Part shown: positions 1 through 6,670 of the stretch, one piece after another | Layout of the letters: every line of letters starts with the position of its first letter | Position numbering within the stretch: position 1 is the first letter of the stretch | Assembly (NCBI GenBank): GCA_023128635.1 | Contig: JAGMDP010000118.1 | Coordinates: 1 to 10,324, forward strand | Direction of reading: 5' to 3' | Origin: Candidatus Heimdallarchaeota archaeon | Lineage (GTDB): Archaea > Asgardarchaeota > Heimdallarchaeia > JABLTI01 | DNA: 10,324 nt | Notes under the pieces: model-generated | Told to the model about the DNA's origin: nothing | The model's input: the letters and a program-made list of their open reading frames with translations, nothing else | Database searches by the model: none | Program-made: the position numbers and the translations under genes

Positions 1-724
1 TCATAGCATTTGCTTCTGTTTGTTGAATCTCATTGATCATTTGATCCATTTTTGTAAGATCCATTTCGAATCCAAGTAACTCTGAGAGCGCTTTTAGAAC
101 ATTTTTTGATGCAACTGGATCTACTCCAAAAGCCATGGCAGGACCTTCTTGTGGTCTAACTTTTCCCATTAAACCATAAGAAATCAATCCTCTTTCTGAG
201 GCAAGAGCTGTTAGAACTCCTACTGCTCCACTTACTCGTCCCTCTGTAAATAATTTGATTCCATGATCTTTGAGAGTGGTTGCATCTTTCTCTGTGTAAG
301 CAAATCCGGTAACTTCCGGTGTCTTTGCCAAATCAGCTGGTCTAAATCCACCGATAGCAACTACAGTTTTTATGCCCCATTTTTCTGCAAGATCTAGTAC
401 ATTATTTATTACCTCAAACATACCATCTGGTCCTTCTTGAGGTTGACTTTCCCCTGTCAGAATAATAATTGGTGGTTTGTTTTTCTCAACTGCCCAAATC
501 TCCGCATGAACTAATTTTCCAAGTTCACCATTGAAAATCACTAAATGTGGAAAATAACAAGAATAAATTTTAGCCGCTTTTTTAGCATTGAAATATTCAA
601 TTAGTTGCATACCTGCTATGCGACCTACAAGCCCTTGTCCTGGGAAGCATTGTATAAGTACTCCATCTTTTAAGTCAACATCTTTAACTATTTTTGTAAT
701 TGTTTTGTAATCCTTTCCACTCAT
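1..724 (-). CDS. PAC2-family protein (archaeal proteasome-assembly-chaperone-like), C-terminus beyond window
   Basis: An open frame runs leftward from ATG 722-724 to the window edge without a stop, giving 241 visible residues. The protein has the PAC2 pattern: FPGQGLVGRIAG at about residues 27-38, a middle TGESQPQEGPDG segment, an AIGGF strand end, a glycine-rich SGAVGVLTALASERG segment and a late GVDPVASKNVL motif before a helical tail. The archaeal members (COG2047 type) are related to eukaryotic PAC1/PAC2; some act as proteasome activators or assembly factors, but the function of this clade is not settled. In many archaea the gene closes the L44e-S27e-aIF2alpha-Nop10 cluster, and here it lies 132 bases downstream of L44e on the same strand. 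No strong Shine-Dalgarno sequence precedes the ATG. Family assignment is confident; the cellular role is inferred. Confidence 0.85.
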   Translation of the reverse strand, partial: MSGKDYKTITKIVKDVDLKDGVLIQCFPGQGLVGRIAGMQLIEYFNAKKAAKIYSCYFPHLVIFNGELGKLVHAEIWAVEKNKPPIIILTGESQPQEGPDGMFEVINNVLDLAEKWGIKTVVAIGGFRPADLAKTPEVTGFAYTEKDATTLKDHGIKLFTEGRVSGAVGVLTALASERGLISYGLMGKVRPQEGPAMAFGVDPVASKNVLKALSELLGFEMDLTKMDQMINEIQQTEANAM

Positions 725-814
725 TCTAAACACACGGTTAGTTATTTTATGTATACATTATACATTGCTTTAATAAAATGACTAACTTTCATAATTAAAT
801 ACTCAAAATAATTT

Positions 815-856
815 CATCTTTAAAAGAGAAAATGAGTTCGAATAACAGAGATAAGA
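815..856 (-). terminator. Probable T-rich terminator after rpl44e
   Basis: On the minus strand the stop of the L44e gene is followed by a pyrimidine-rich stretch with T-runs (CATTTTCTCTTTTAAAG). Archaeal RNA polymerase often ends at such tracts without a hairpin. Read-through into the PAC2-family gene is equally possible. Confidence 0.3.
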
Positions 857-1165
857 TTATTCGACCTTTACAATTTCAACAGATCTTGCTCTTGGATAGG
901 TTCGTACCCAAGTTGCCTTGCAAACATCGCAAGTTAATCTTAGATCCACTTTTATTGAAGTTTTAGAAGCCATCTTTAGCTGAGAAGCTGCTTTCTTGGA
1001 ATATCTGCCTTTGTTTCCTGAACCTTTCTTGTGTCTATTTGCTCTTCTTGTGCCTTTTACAAGTCCACTGCCTCTTCGACCACCTTTTTCTTGTCGAACA
1101 GTTTGTACAGTATGTTTCTTGCATTTTCGGCAGTGAGTGCGCATTTTTGCAGGAATTTTTACCAT
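857..1165 (-). CDS. rpl44e: 50S ribosomal protein eL42 (archaeal L44e)
   Basis: This 102-residue basic protein is the archaeal form of ribosomal protein eL42, a zinc-binding large-subunit protein near the E site. Two CxxC pairs, C12/C15 and C79/C82, form the zinc ribbon at the two ends of a Lys/Arg/Gly-rich central segment, which is the family layout. The start MVKIPAKMRTHC is typical. The central loop reads KGSGNKGRYSKK rather than the GYGGxxxP form of many homologues, so the tip residue usually proline is not obvious. A GGAG lies 10 bases before the ATG and a clear TATA box further upstream, so it is probably transcribed from its own promoter. The usual downstream partner S27e is missing; the next gene is the PAC2-family protein. 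Confidence 0.93.
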   Translation of the reverse strand: MVKIPAKMRTHCRKCKKHTVQTVRQEKGGRRGSGLVKGTRRANRHKKGSGNKGRYSKKAASQLKMASKTSIKVDLRLTCDVCKATWVRTYPRARSVEIVKVE

Positions 1166-1219
1166 TATATTCAGTCTCCAGCTCTTTGATGATAATACTG
1201 ATTTGGCACCCTAAGCTTG

Positions 1220-1229
1220 TATTTAAAAG
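1220..1229 (-). promoter_or_regulatory. TATA box of rpl44e
   Basis: Read on the minus strand the site is CTTTTAAATA, a good archaeal TATA box, about 55 bases before the L44e ATG. A start about 25 bases downstream, near 1195, would leave a leader of about 30 bases that contains the GGAG at 1176-1179. Confidence 0.5.
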
Positions 1230-1236
1230 TTAGCAT

Positions 1237-1256
1237 GAAAAAGATATAAAAAATTT
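1237..1256 (-). terminator. T-rich terminator after the pilin-like gene
   Basis: On the minus strand this reads as two runs of T (TTTTTTATATC then TTTTTC), 10 to 30 bases past the stop of the pilin-like gene and just before the L44e TATA box. This is the usual form of an archaeal intrinsic terminator. Confidence 0.45.
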
Positions 1257-1265
1257 GCTCTCTTT

Positions 1266-2147
1266 TCACAAGTAAAACAAGAATTGTGAACTTACAATCT
1301 CTATATTTACATCGTAATTAGCAACTGCAAAAGGTTTAATGAATGTAAATGCTCGCTCTGAAGGATTGAATCCTTGTACTATTGACCCAAATACAAAGAA
1401 ATCATCATCGACATTTGTGCTATCCGAATAGACTATACTTGATTGATTATAGATTATTTTTAGTGTTTGGTAACTATGGTAGCCAAAAGATATTGCCTTA
1501 ATATCGATTTGAATAATTTGTATCGAGATTGAGAGGACATTACTAACTGAATCAAACCAAGAATAAACCTTTACACGATAATCTAATTCCATTTTCATAA
1601 CTTGGTCATCTGGCCTCATTAATGTAAGATTTGTTAATCCTTGATAGGTTAAGCCGTCAGTGGAACCATTCACGAAGAAAACTGTTTGAGAATTTGGCCC
1701 TTTGAGATATGTATGGCCACCTACTTCCACTAGAACTCCTTTTCTGTTTTCAAGAAGATATGAAAATTTCCCTAAATCAGTAAAAGTGTATGACTCGTTG
1801 TAGCTTCCAGCAGTATTACTAAAAATGAAACTTATATTTTTGCCTGCTTCGTAGTCAAATCGTCCGAAACTTGGATCAGTTCTTACTGCCTTTGTTGAAC
1901 CAGTGCCTTCACCGAATAAATCAAAGATAGTTTCATCTATATCTAACATGTAAGTTGTTACACTGTTTATAGTATTAGATGTCTGGAAATTATTGTATGT
2001 GGGATATAACCATGCAAATACTACTGCTATTGCAGAGATAAATAGAAAGATCATCATCACTGCAGCAAGAACTTGAGAAACTGCTGTTTTGTTTTTGAAT
2101 AGTTTCCTAAACAATTTTCTTTGTAGTTTCAAGATCTTATACCCCAA
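1266..2147 (-). CDS. Type IV pilin-like secreted protein with class III signal peptide
   Basis: The 293-residue product has the build of archaeal type IV pilin-like proteins. A positively charged leader (residues 1-20, rich in Lys/Arg) is followed by NKTAVSQVLAAV and one hydrophobic helix (about residues 23-47) ending WLYP. The rest is a beta-rich, Ser/Thr/Asn-rich ectodomain with several N-x-S/T sites. Leader cleavage by a PibD-type prepilin peptidase would fall near Lys20-Ala22, leaving the hydrophobic helix as the filament core; this is inferred from position only. The start is TTG: the frame upstream has a TAA stop and no ATG occurs until inside the membrane helix. An AGGATGAT lies 15 bases upstream. 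No pilus ATPase, platform protein or other pilin is in the window, so it is an orphan here. It could instead be a membrane-anchored surface protein. Confidence 0.7.
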   Translation of the reverse strand: MGYKILKLQRKLFRKLFKNKTAVSQVLAAVMMIFLFISAIAVVFAWLYPTYNNFQTSNTINSVTTYMLDIDETIFDLFGEGTGSTKAVRTDPSFGRFDYEAGKNISFIFSNTAGSYNESYTFTDLGKFSYLLENRKGVLVEVGGHTYLKGPNSQTVFFVNGSTDGLTYQGLTNLTLMRPDDQVMKMELDYRVKVYSWFDSVSNVLSISIQIIQIDIKAISFGYHSYQTLKIIYNQSSIVYSDSTNVDDDFFVFGSIVQGFNPSERAFTFIKPFAVANYDVNIEIVSSQFLFYL

Positions 2148-2240
2148 TTGTATTTACTGCAAATCATCCTTCAAACGATGAGTTAATACTTATTGATTGC
2201 CTTTCAGTTTATTATTTCTTTGGTTTGTGAATATTTGGTA

Positions 2241-2927
2241 TCAGCTCTTCTTTCCCAGAATCATTGCATGGTCTTTTTCTAAGGGATGCAAATCAATTGC
2301 TTCTAAAATATCGAATCCCTCATCTTCTAGGATTGCCATTTGCTGTTTATATACAACTGACGGATTCTTTGTGGGGCTTATACTTCTTGCTTTTATTGCA
2401 AGCATAATATAGCCATTAGGTTTTAGAAACACATTTGCATTATCTGCTATGATTTTCGCTTGATCAGGTTGGGCTATATCACAATAAACTACATCGACTT
2501 TTTCTATGATGTAATCATAATTTCTTGGATACCTTGCATCATCTAAAATTGGCATCATATTTTCTCTTTTTTCGCAGAGGAAAACCAAATCACGTATGGA
2601 TCTTGGTGAAAACTCTATACAATATTGCAAACCTTCTAACCCAATAATATCAGAGACATGTGATGGTGTTGTACCTGAAGCAGCTCCTAGATAGAGCACT
2701 TTGCTTCCGGATTGTATTGGAACGTATTTTAATCCTTTAACGATCGCTGCTGCAAATTTTGATCTTGTTGGATCCCATAAGCGGTATTCTTCGCTTTTAA
2801 ATGGAATTAAATCTTCATCATACACCTTAAATCCAGGATTTAGATTTTTTGTTGCAATTTTCTTACTACCATCTGGAAAGAAGATGTTGTAGATACCTTT
2901 GAATGATTTGTAACTTTTAATTTCCAT
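2241..2927 (-). CDS. flpA: Fibrillarin-like rRNA/tRNA 2'-O-methyltransferase
   Basis: Fibrillarin is the S-adenosylmethionine-dependent methyltransferase of the archaeal box C/D RNP, which methylates ribose 2'-OH groups on rRNA and tRNA at sites chosen by guide RNAs. The 228 residues match the usual archaeal length. The SAM-binding motif VLYLGAASGTTPSHVSD is at residues 77-93, the acidic VDVVYCDIAQP motif at 144-154, the MLAIKA strand at 175-180 and the C-terminal EKDHAMILG at 217-225. Lys57 (SKFAAA), Asp150, Lys179 and His220 fit the family's K-D-K-H set. The gene begins 6 bases after the NOP5 stop, with a ribosome site overlapping that stop, so the two are co-translated. The third core protein, L7Ae, is not in the window, which is normal. 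Confidence 0.96.
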   Translation of the reverse strand: MEIKSYKSFKGIYNIFFPDGSKKIATKNLNPGFKVYDEDLIPFKSEEYRLWDPTRSKFAAAIVKGLKYVPIQSGSKVLYLGAASGTTPSHVSDIIGLEGLQYCIEFSPRSIRDLVFLCEKRENMMPILDDARYPRNYDYIIEKVDVVYCDIAQPDQAKIIADNANVFLKPNGYIMLAIKARSISPTKNPSVVYKQQMAILEDEGFDILEAIDLHPLEKDHAMILGKKS

Positions 2928-2940
2928 TTTATATCATCTC
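2928..2940 (-). promoter_or_regulatory. Ribosome binding site of flpA, overlapping the NOP5 stop codon
   Basis: On the minus strand GAGATGAT (2933-2940) matches the archaeal anti-Shine-Dalgarno sequence in seven of eight positions and sits 5 bases before the fibrillarin ATG. It contains the TGA stop of NOP5, which points to translational coupling. Confidence 0.6.
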
Positions 2941-4157
2941 TTTTTTCTCTTAGGAGGTCCTCTTCTCTGAGGTGGTCTTGATTTCCTGAATTCACGTCTT
3001 TGTGGTCTTTCTGGTGGATCAGGATATTTTTTGAGAACTTCTGCGATTTTATCAGTTACTTCTTTTGCTAATAATTCTGATTTATCTTCAGCTTTGAAGA
3101 AATCCATTCGAGCAGCTATAGACAAACGACCAGAAATTACTCGAGCAATTTTACCTCTTTGCCACCATTTCGATTGATTCAATCTCGAATCTTGGAAAAT
3201 AACACCATGTTTTGGTGGGGGTGCTCCTGTTTTAATTGTTCTATATAATGCCTTTTCAGCCCCTAATATCTGGATTTTACTTGAGGCACTTATTGCTAAT
3301 TGCCTTAAACTTCCAGCTAATGAAATGAGTCTTGCTCCAAGTAAAGGATTCACAACCCCGCAAATGTTTGGAGCTATTGCAGTCATTGCTTCCTCCATCC
3401 ATTTTTCAAGAGCTTGTCGTCGTTTAAATAATTCAACGATAACTGTAGCTTGATCTTGTATTATTAGGATATCTTGATCGAGAAGGGGTGACCCCATAGA
3501 GTTTTTGCGAGAAGCAAGTAGTTCTTCTGCTTTTTTCTCTGGCAAACTAATTTCATCCACTAGTAATTTCTTATCAATATTAGATTTGTTTCCTGTTTTA
3601 CTTACTACTTTAGCAAAGGTGTTATGATTCTCTATTGCATCCACTAACTCTGGAAAATGCATGCCATAAAATTCTCTGAGACGACTTGAAAATAGATTAA
3701 TGGTTTTATCTAAATCATCTATTGTTTCTATCGCATGAACAATAAGACCATCCCTTTTTTGTGCAGAGTGCCTTACTCTCTCTCTAGTTAACTGAATCAT
3801 AGCTTGTCGTAAAAATCTTATATAATCCTTTCTTGCCTTAAACAAACCCAAATTTTGGACATTTTCGATAAAATTCTTATGGAAAACATCAATGACAGGA
3901 TCATCATAATCAATAGCAACGTTGAATTTCTTGGCAGATAAAATTCGATTTAGTTTTAGATTATTGACTACAATCTGATTTTTCTTTTGATCTTTTAACA
4001 TATCCTCTAATTCTTTTGGTAATTCGCCCATATCGAGTTTTGCTAATTTTTCAGAAACAATATGCGGTTTCAACTCAAAATTCCTTGTGTCAATAATATT
4101 CCCTTCATCATCTAGAGCAAAGGGTCCAACAAGTGTTACTGTTAGATGAATTTTCAT
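2934..4157 (-). CDS. nop5: NOP5 (Nop56/Nop58 homologue), box C/D RNP scaffold protein
   Basis: NOP5 bridges fibrillarin and the L7Ae-bound guide RNA in the archaeal box C/D methylation complex. The 407 residues show an N-terminal fibrillarin-binding domain (about 1-110) and a coiled-coil/NOSIC region with DDLDKTINLFSSRLREFYG at 147-165 and HFPEL at 167-171. The Nop domain carries GARLISLAGSLRQLA at 274-288, IQILGAEKAL at 295-304 and the RNA-contacting GAPPPKHGVIFQ at 311-322. The last 27 residues (381-407) are a Pro/Arg/Lys-rich tail, probably disordered and RNA-binding, like the KKE/D tails of eukaryotic Nop58. GGAG stands 8 bases before the ATG and a TATA box lies about 40 bases upstream. 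The gene leads the nop5-flpA unit. Confidence 0.96.
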   Translation of the reverse strand: MKIHLTVTLVGPFALDDEGNIIDTRNFELKPHIVSEKLAKLDMGELPKELEDMLKDQKKNQIVVNNLKLNRILSAKKFNVAIDYDDPVIDVFHKNFIENVQNLGLFKARKDYIRFLRQAMIQLTRERVRHSAQKRDGLIVHAIETIDDLDKTINLFSSRLREFYGMHFPELVDAIENHNTFAKVVSKTGNKSNIDKKLLVDEISLPEKKAEELLASRKNSMGSPLLDQDILIIQDQATVIVELFKRRQALEKWMEEAMTAIAPNICGVVNPLLGARLISLAGSLRQLAISASSKIQILGAEKALYRTIKTGAPPPKHGVIFQDSRLNQSKWWQRGKIARVISGRLSIAARMDFFKAEDKSELLAKEVTDKIAEVLKKYPDPPERPQRREFRKSRPPQRRGPPKRKKR

Positions 4158-4194
4158 TGTCTTAACTCCGAATCTACAATTAGACTTTGTTTTC

Positions 4195-4204
4195 CTTATA
4201 AAAT
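4195..4204 (-). promoter_or_regulatory. TATA box of the nop5-flpA operon
   Basis: On the minus strand CATTTTATAAG provides a TTTTATAAG box 38-47 bases before the NOP5 ATG. A start about 25 bases downstream would leave a leader of 15-20 bases that includes the GGAG motif. Confidence 0.42.
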
Positions 4205-4263
4205 GTAAATATTCCGATTGAAAGATAATAAATTTGTTCTTTTCGAGTTATTTATCAATTTTT

Positions 4264-5022
4264 TCAATTCTTTGATAGGCTTTCAACGAACGCTGGAAGA
4301 GTTTCTTCACACTTACCTTGTATGAAAACATCAGCAATTCGGGTATGATCAGTTTTTTCTTTATTGAAAACCAAAACCTTCACACCATTTTCCTTTGAAA
4401 CAAAAGGTAATGTAGCAGCAGGAACTACCTCAGCACTTGTTCCTACAACAATTGCCAAGTCAACTCTTTTGGCTATGTCAAATGATTTCGCAATTAAATC
4501 CGAAGGCAATTGTTCATTAAACAAAACAACATCAGGTCGATACATGCTCCCACACTGACACTTTGGAGGTATATCTTTAGGAGGTTCTGTAAATACTTGT
4601 TTCTTATTGCATTGAGTACAACGAACCCTAGTTAGGTTACCATGTATTTCAAGAACATTTTTTGATCCAGCTTTTTGATGTAAGCCATCCGCATTTTGTG
4701 TTATAACATATTGACAAAAGTTCTTCGCTTCTAATTCAGCAATAGCATTATGCGCAGGATTTGGTTCTGAATCCAAAATAAGCTGTATTCCTTCCGCATA
4801 AAATGTCCAAATTTTTACAGGATTCTTGAGCCACGCATTTAAAGTAGCAACCTCTTCGAAGTTATACTTCTCCCAGAGTCCATCTTCACCGCGAAAAGTT
4901 GGTATATTTGAAGCCCGGGATGTTCCCGCGCCAGTTAGGACATAAGCATGTAACCTATCTTTTTTCTTAAGACTGTTAGCTAATTCTACTGCTAAAGAAA
5001 TTTCATCTTTCATTTTTCTCAT
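4264..5022 (-). CDS. Sir2-family NAD-dependent protein deacylase
   Basis: Sirtuins remove acyl groups from lysine using NAD+, giving nicotinamide and O-acyl-ADP-ribose; in some archaea they deacetylate the chromatin protein Alba. The 252-residue length is typical. Visible motifs are TGAGTSRASNIPTFRG (30-45), TQNADGLHQKAGS (108-120), the catalytic His127 in LEIHG, zinc ligands C135/C138 and C155/C157, RPDVVLFNEQLP (162-173) and the VVGTSAEVVPAA cofactor loop. The desuccinylase/depalmitoylase Tyr-x-x-Arg signature is not complete (Tyr75 then Gly78), so a class U/deacetylase type is more likely than class III. GAGTS replaces the common GAGIS, and TQNAD the common TQN[IV]D. Two ATGs, residues 1 and 4, are possible starts; the motif GAGATGAT lies 15 bases before the first. 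It is probably transcribed separately from NOP5, 106 bases downstream. Confidence 0.93.
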   Translation of the reverse strand: MRKMKDEISLAVELANSLKKKDRLHAYVLTGAGTSRASNIPTFRGEDGLWEKYNFEEVATLNAWLKNPVKIWTFYAEGIQLILDSEPNPAHNAIAELEAKNFCQYVITQNADGLHQKAGSKNVLEIHGNLTRVRCTQCNKKQVFTEPPKDIPPKCQCGSMYRPDVVLFNEQLPSDLIAKSFDIAKRVDLAIVVGTSAEVVPAATLPFVSKENGVKVLVFNKEKTDHTRIADVFIQGKCEETLPAFVESLSKN

Positions 5023-5060
5023 AGTAATTATATCAAATCATCTCTAAAATGATTTTTGGG

Positions 5061-5091
5061 GAAAAAAGGAGTAAATCCCTGAAAAGGGATT
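5061..5091 (-). terminator. Hairpin plus T-run terminator after the polyferredoxin gene
   Basis: A perfect 7-bp stem, AATCCCT (5074-5080) with AGGGATT (5085-5091), encloses a 4-base loop. On the minus strand it lies 19 bases past the stop of the polyferredoxin gene and is followed by CTCCTTTTTTCC. A hairpin with a downstream T-run fits a terminator separating this gene from Sir2. Confidence 0.5.
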
Positions 5092-5109
5092 CTGTTTTAC
5101 TTTTCAATC

Positions 5110-6060
5110 TTATCCTTTGAATTTGAAGTAAATTGCTCCATGAGGACACGCATCTAAACAAGATCCACAATTGTTACAATTAGCATCTCTAACTCGCTCA
5201 TACGAGTAATCCAATATTGGGACTTGCATAGCAGATTTTTCACACATTTCCTCACAGCTTCCGCAATGAGTGCATCGTGCTGGATTTCTTGCAATTCCAA
5301 TTAGGCTATATTTTGCTGGGAAACCCATTGCATAACCAATTGGACAAACGTATCGACAGTAAAATCTTGGAATAAAAACACTTAATCCGATTACTGCGAC
5401 TAATAGGACAATTCTGAAATAAAACATGAAATTCCAGTGTCCTGCTTCAAAAAGTGGGTCTCCACCAGGGTATTGTTGCCAGAAGATCATATAGAAGAAC
5501 ATTACAAATAATGTTGCAGCTGGATTAAATGGAGTCCAAGGTTGATTAGCAAAAGCATTAAAGCTATCCACAACACTTTGACCGATTATTTCTTTGTATC
5601 CAACAAAACCTGCAACAAGAATTACAGCCCAAAAGATAACTGCACGAATGTCTCTTAATCCTTTATTCAAAGGTTTCGAGATTTTTAGTTTCTTAACGGG
5701 CACTAATCGCATCAAATCTTGGAAGAAACCAAAGGGACAAATCCATCCACACAAAGTTCTTCCGAATATCGCACCTATAATCAAGCACACACCGAATATA
5801 ACAAATGGAAAGATACCTGCTGCAATCCCATCTTGGAATGCGTCAAATGCGCCGATTATTGTTGTAAAAGGTGCACCACTTGGTTGATTAATTGGTAATG
5901 GAATATATGTCCAACCAAGACCTATTAGGCCACCATTTATAACCAAAAATGAAGTAATTTGTACTAACCATCTTAGTAGACGTACCTTTCGGGAGTTCAT
6001 ACCTTCAAGTATTCGTAACCCGAATGTTTTTGCTTTTGAGTCTTTGGAACTTGTTCCCAT
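5110..6060 (-). CDS. NapH/CcoG-like membrane 4Fe-4S polyferredoxin
   Basis: The 316-residue membrane protein has about five hydrophobic segments (about 27-50, 81-100, 139-157, 181-197, 213-230). It carries the two C-x3-CP motifs of the NapH/NosR/CcoG/YccM group: RTLCGWICPFG at 101-111 (C104, C108) and RFYCRYVCPIG at 232-242 (C235, C239). The C-terminus holds two 4Fe-4S ferredoxin motifs, C263/C266/C269/C273 and C295/C298/C301/C305. Such proteins move electrons between a membrane quinol or a periplasmic partner and soluble carriers. No nitrate, N2O or oxidase gene is nearby, so the physiological partner is unknown. A GGTGA at 6068-6072 sits 7 bases before the ATG, fixing the start. The gene directly follows a 66-residue membrane protein, 28 bases apart, likely as one operon. 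Confidence 0.85.
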   Translation of the reverse strand: MGTSSKDSKAKTFGLRILEGMNSRKVRLLRWLVQITSFLVINGGLIGLGWTYIPLPINQPSGAPFTTIIGAFDAFQDGIAAGIFPFVIFGVCLIIGAIFGRTLCGWICPFGFFQDLMRLVPVKKLKISKPLNKGLRDIRAVIFWAVILVAGFVGYKEIIGQSVVDSFNAFANQPWTPFNPAATLFVMFFYMIFWQQYPGGDPLFEAGHWNFMFYFRIVLLVAVIGLSVFIPRFYCRYVCPIGYAMGFPAKYSLIGIARNPARCTHCGSCEEMCEKSAMQVPILDYSYERVRDANCNNCGSCLDACPHGAIYFKFKG

Positions 6061-6088
6061 TTTGCATTCACCGTTCGTTAGTTGTTTA

Positions 6089-6289
6089 CTAAGTTATTGG
6101 GTCTGGTATCGGTATCCCAGTTACGTACTGCCAAATGAAATCTCTAAATGCATCAATTTTTGTTGGGTCCATATTGAAAAATTCTGCAAAATTAGGATAA
6201 TTTTCAATATTTAATATGAGCGTAATTCCTACGACTAGGGATATCGCTCCTATGGCAAGTATTAGGATCATCCATGACCTTGGTTTCAA
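6089..6289 (-). CDS. Small single-span membrane protein, unknown function
   Basis: I do not recognise a family. The 66 residues hold one hydrophobic helix (about 7-26, MILILAIGAISLVVGITLIL) after a basic KPRS start, then a polar, mostly acidic tail with Asn/Asp/Phe-rich sequence ending IPIPDPIT. The predicted orientation is N-in, tail outside. The start is TTG: GGGTGT at 6295-6300 stands 5 bases before it, while the first ATG (codon 7) has no usable spacing and would remove the basic cap of the helix. The gene lies 28 bases before the polyferredoxin on the same strand, so it may be a subunit or assembly partner of that protein; this is inferred from position only. Confidence 0.65.
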   Translation of the reverse strand: MKPRSWMILILAIGAISLVVGITLILNIENYPNFAEFFNMDPTKIDAFRDFIWQYVTGIPIPDPIT

Positions 6290-6352
6290 GTTTTACACCC
6301 GATTAATTTGTCTTGAATTTCTTCAGAACTACTGCTTGTAGAAAATTTGTCT

Positions 6353-6370
6353 TTAAAATATTTTTCCGTT
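6353..6370 (-). promoter_or_regulatory. Probable BRE/TATA of the polyferredoxin operon
   Basis: Minus-strand AACGGAAAAATATTTTAA combines a purine-rich BRE-like element with an AT-only box about 65-80 bases before the TTG start of the 66-residue gene. The region is AT-rich throughout, so the call is tentative. Confidence 0.3.
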
Positions 6371-6390
6371 TGTTTGTGGATACTATTTAA

Positions 6391-6410
6391 CTAAAAACAA
6401 GGAAAAAACT
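6391..6410 (-). terminator. T-rich terminator after the zinc-ribbon gene
   Basis: On the minus strand AGTTTTTTCCTTGTTTTTAG begins about 12 bases past the zinc-ribbon stop. Two T-runs of five to six bases fit an archaeal terminator. Confidence 0.42.
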
Positions 6411-6422
6411 TTCTTAATAAAA

Positions 6423-6623
6423 CTATTTATTCATCTCTTCTTCATTTTTCATCTTCACAAGATAATGTGCTTGTCTATGATCTGCAGCATAAATCACTTG
6501 AACTGGATCTATTTTGAATCGTTTCTCGCATCTGCTACAAAAACGAGTTTTTTGTCTACTTCTTGCATAAGTCCATTTTCCACATTTGGGGCATCGTAGA
6601 ACAATGAATCGTTTATTAAACAT
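6423..6623 (-). CDS. Small zinc-ribbon protein, DUF1922-like
   Basis: The 66-residue product carries one zinc ribbon: C11/C14 in LRCPKCGKWTYAR and C29/C32 in RFCSRCEKRF, followed by a basic strand and a Lys/Glu-rich tail. The pattern of a VLRCP-x-CG opening, YA at the strand, then QKT and a second CxxC resembles the archaeal DUF1922 family, whose function is unknown; nucleic-acid or protein binding is usual for such ribbons. The frame also offers a TTG one codon upstream, but GAGGT at 6630-6634 lies 6 bases from the ATG and only 3 from the TTG, so the ATG is chosen. It follows the YjbQ gene by 47 bases on the same strand and may share its transcript. Confidence 0.72.
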   Translation of the reverse strand: MFNKRFIVLRCPKCGKWTYARSRQKTRFCSRCEKRFKIDPVQVIYAADHRQAHYLVKMKNEEEMNK

Positions 6624-6670
6624 CAAGTAACCTCACAAAGACTCAGCTGTTGAAATACTAAGAAACCAAC

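Noticed and set aside
707..790. Near-palindromic ATGTATACATTATACAT (about 749-765) upstream of the PAC2-family gene as an operator
   Set aside because: It is A/T alternation in a promoter region with no second copy in the window; nothing ties it to a regulator.
2148..2240. Box-like GGATGAT and CTGA upstream of the pilin-like gene as a C/D guide RNA
   Set aside because: The CTGA comes before the C-like box, the wrong order, and GGATGAT is better explained as part of the translation start region.
5594..5887. Plus-strand open frame of 97 codons opposite the polyferredoxin gene
   Set aside because: It is the antisense of a conserved membrane and Cys-rich coding region, with no ribosome site or recognisable domain; other plus-strand frames in the window were dismissed for the same reason.
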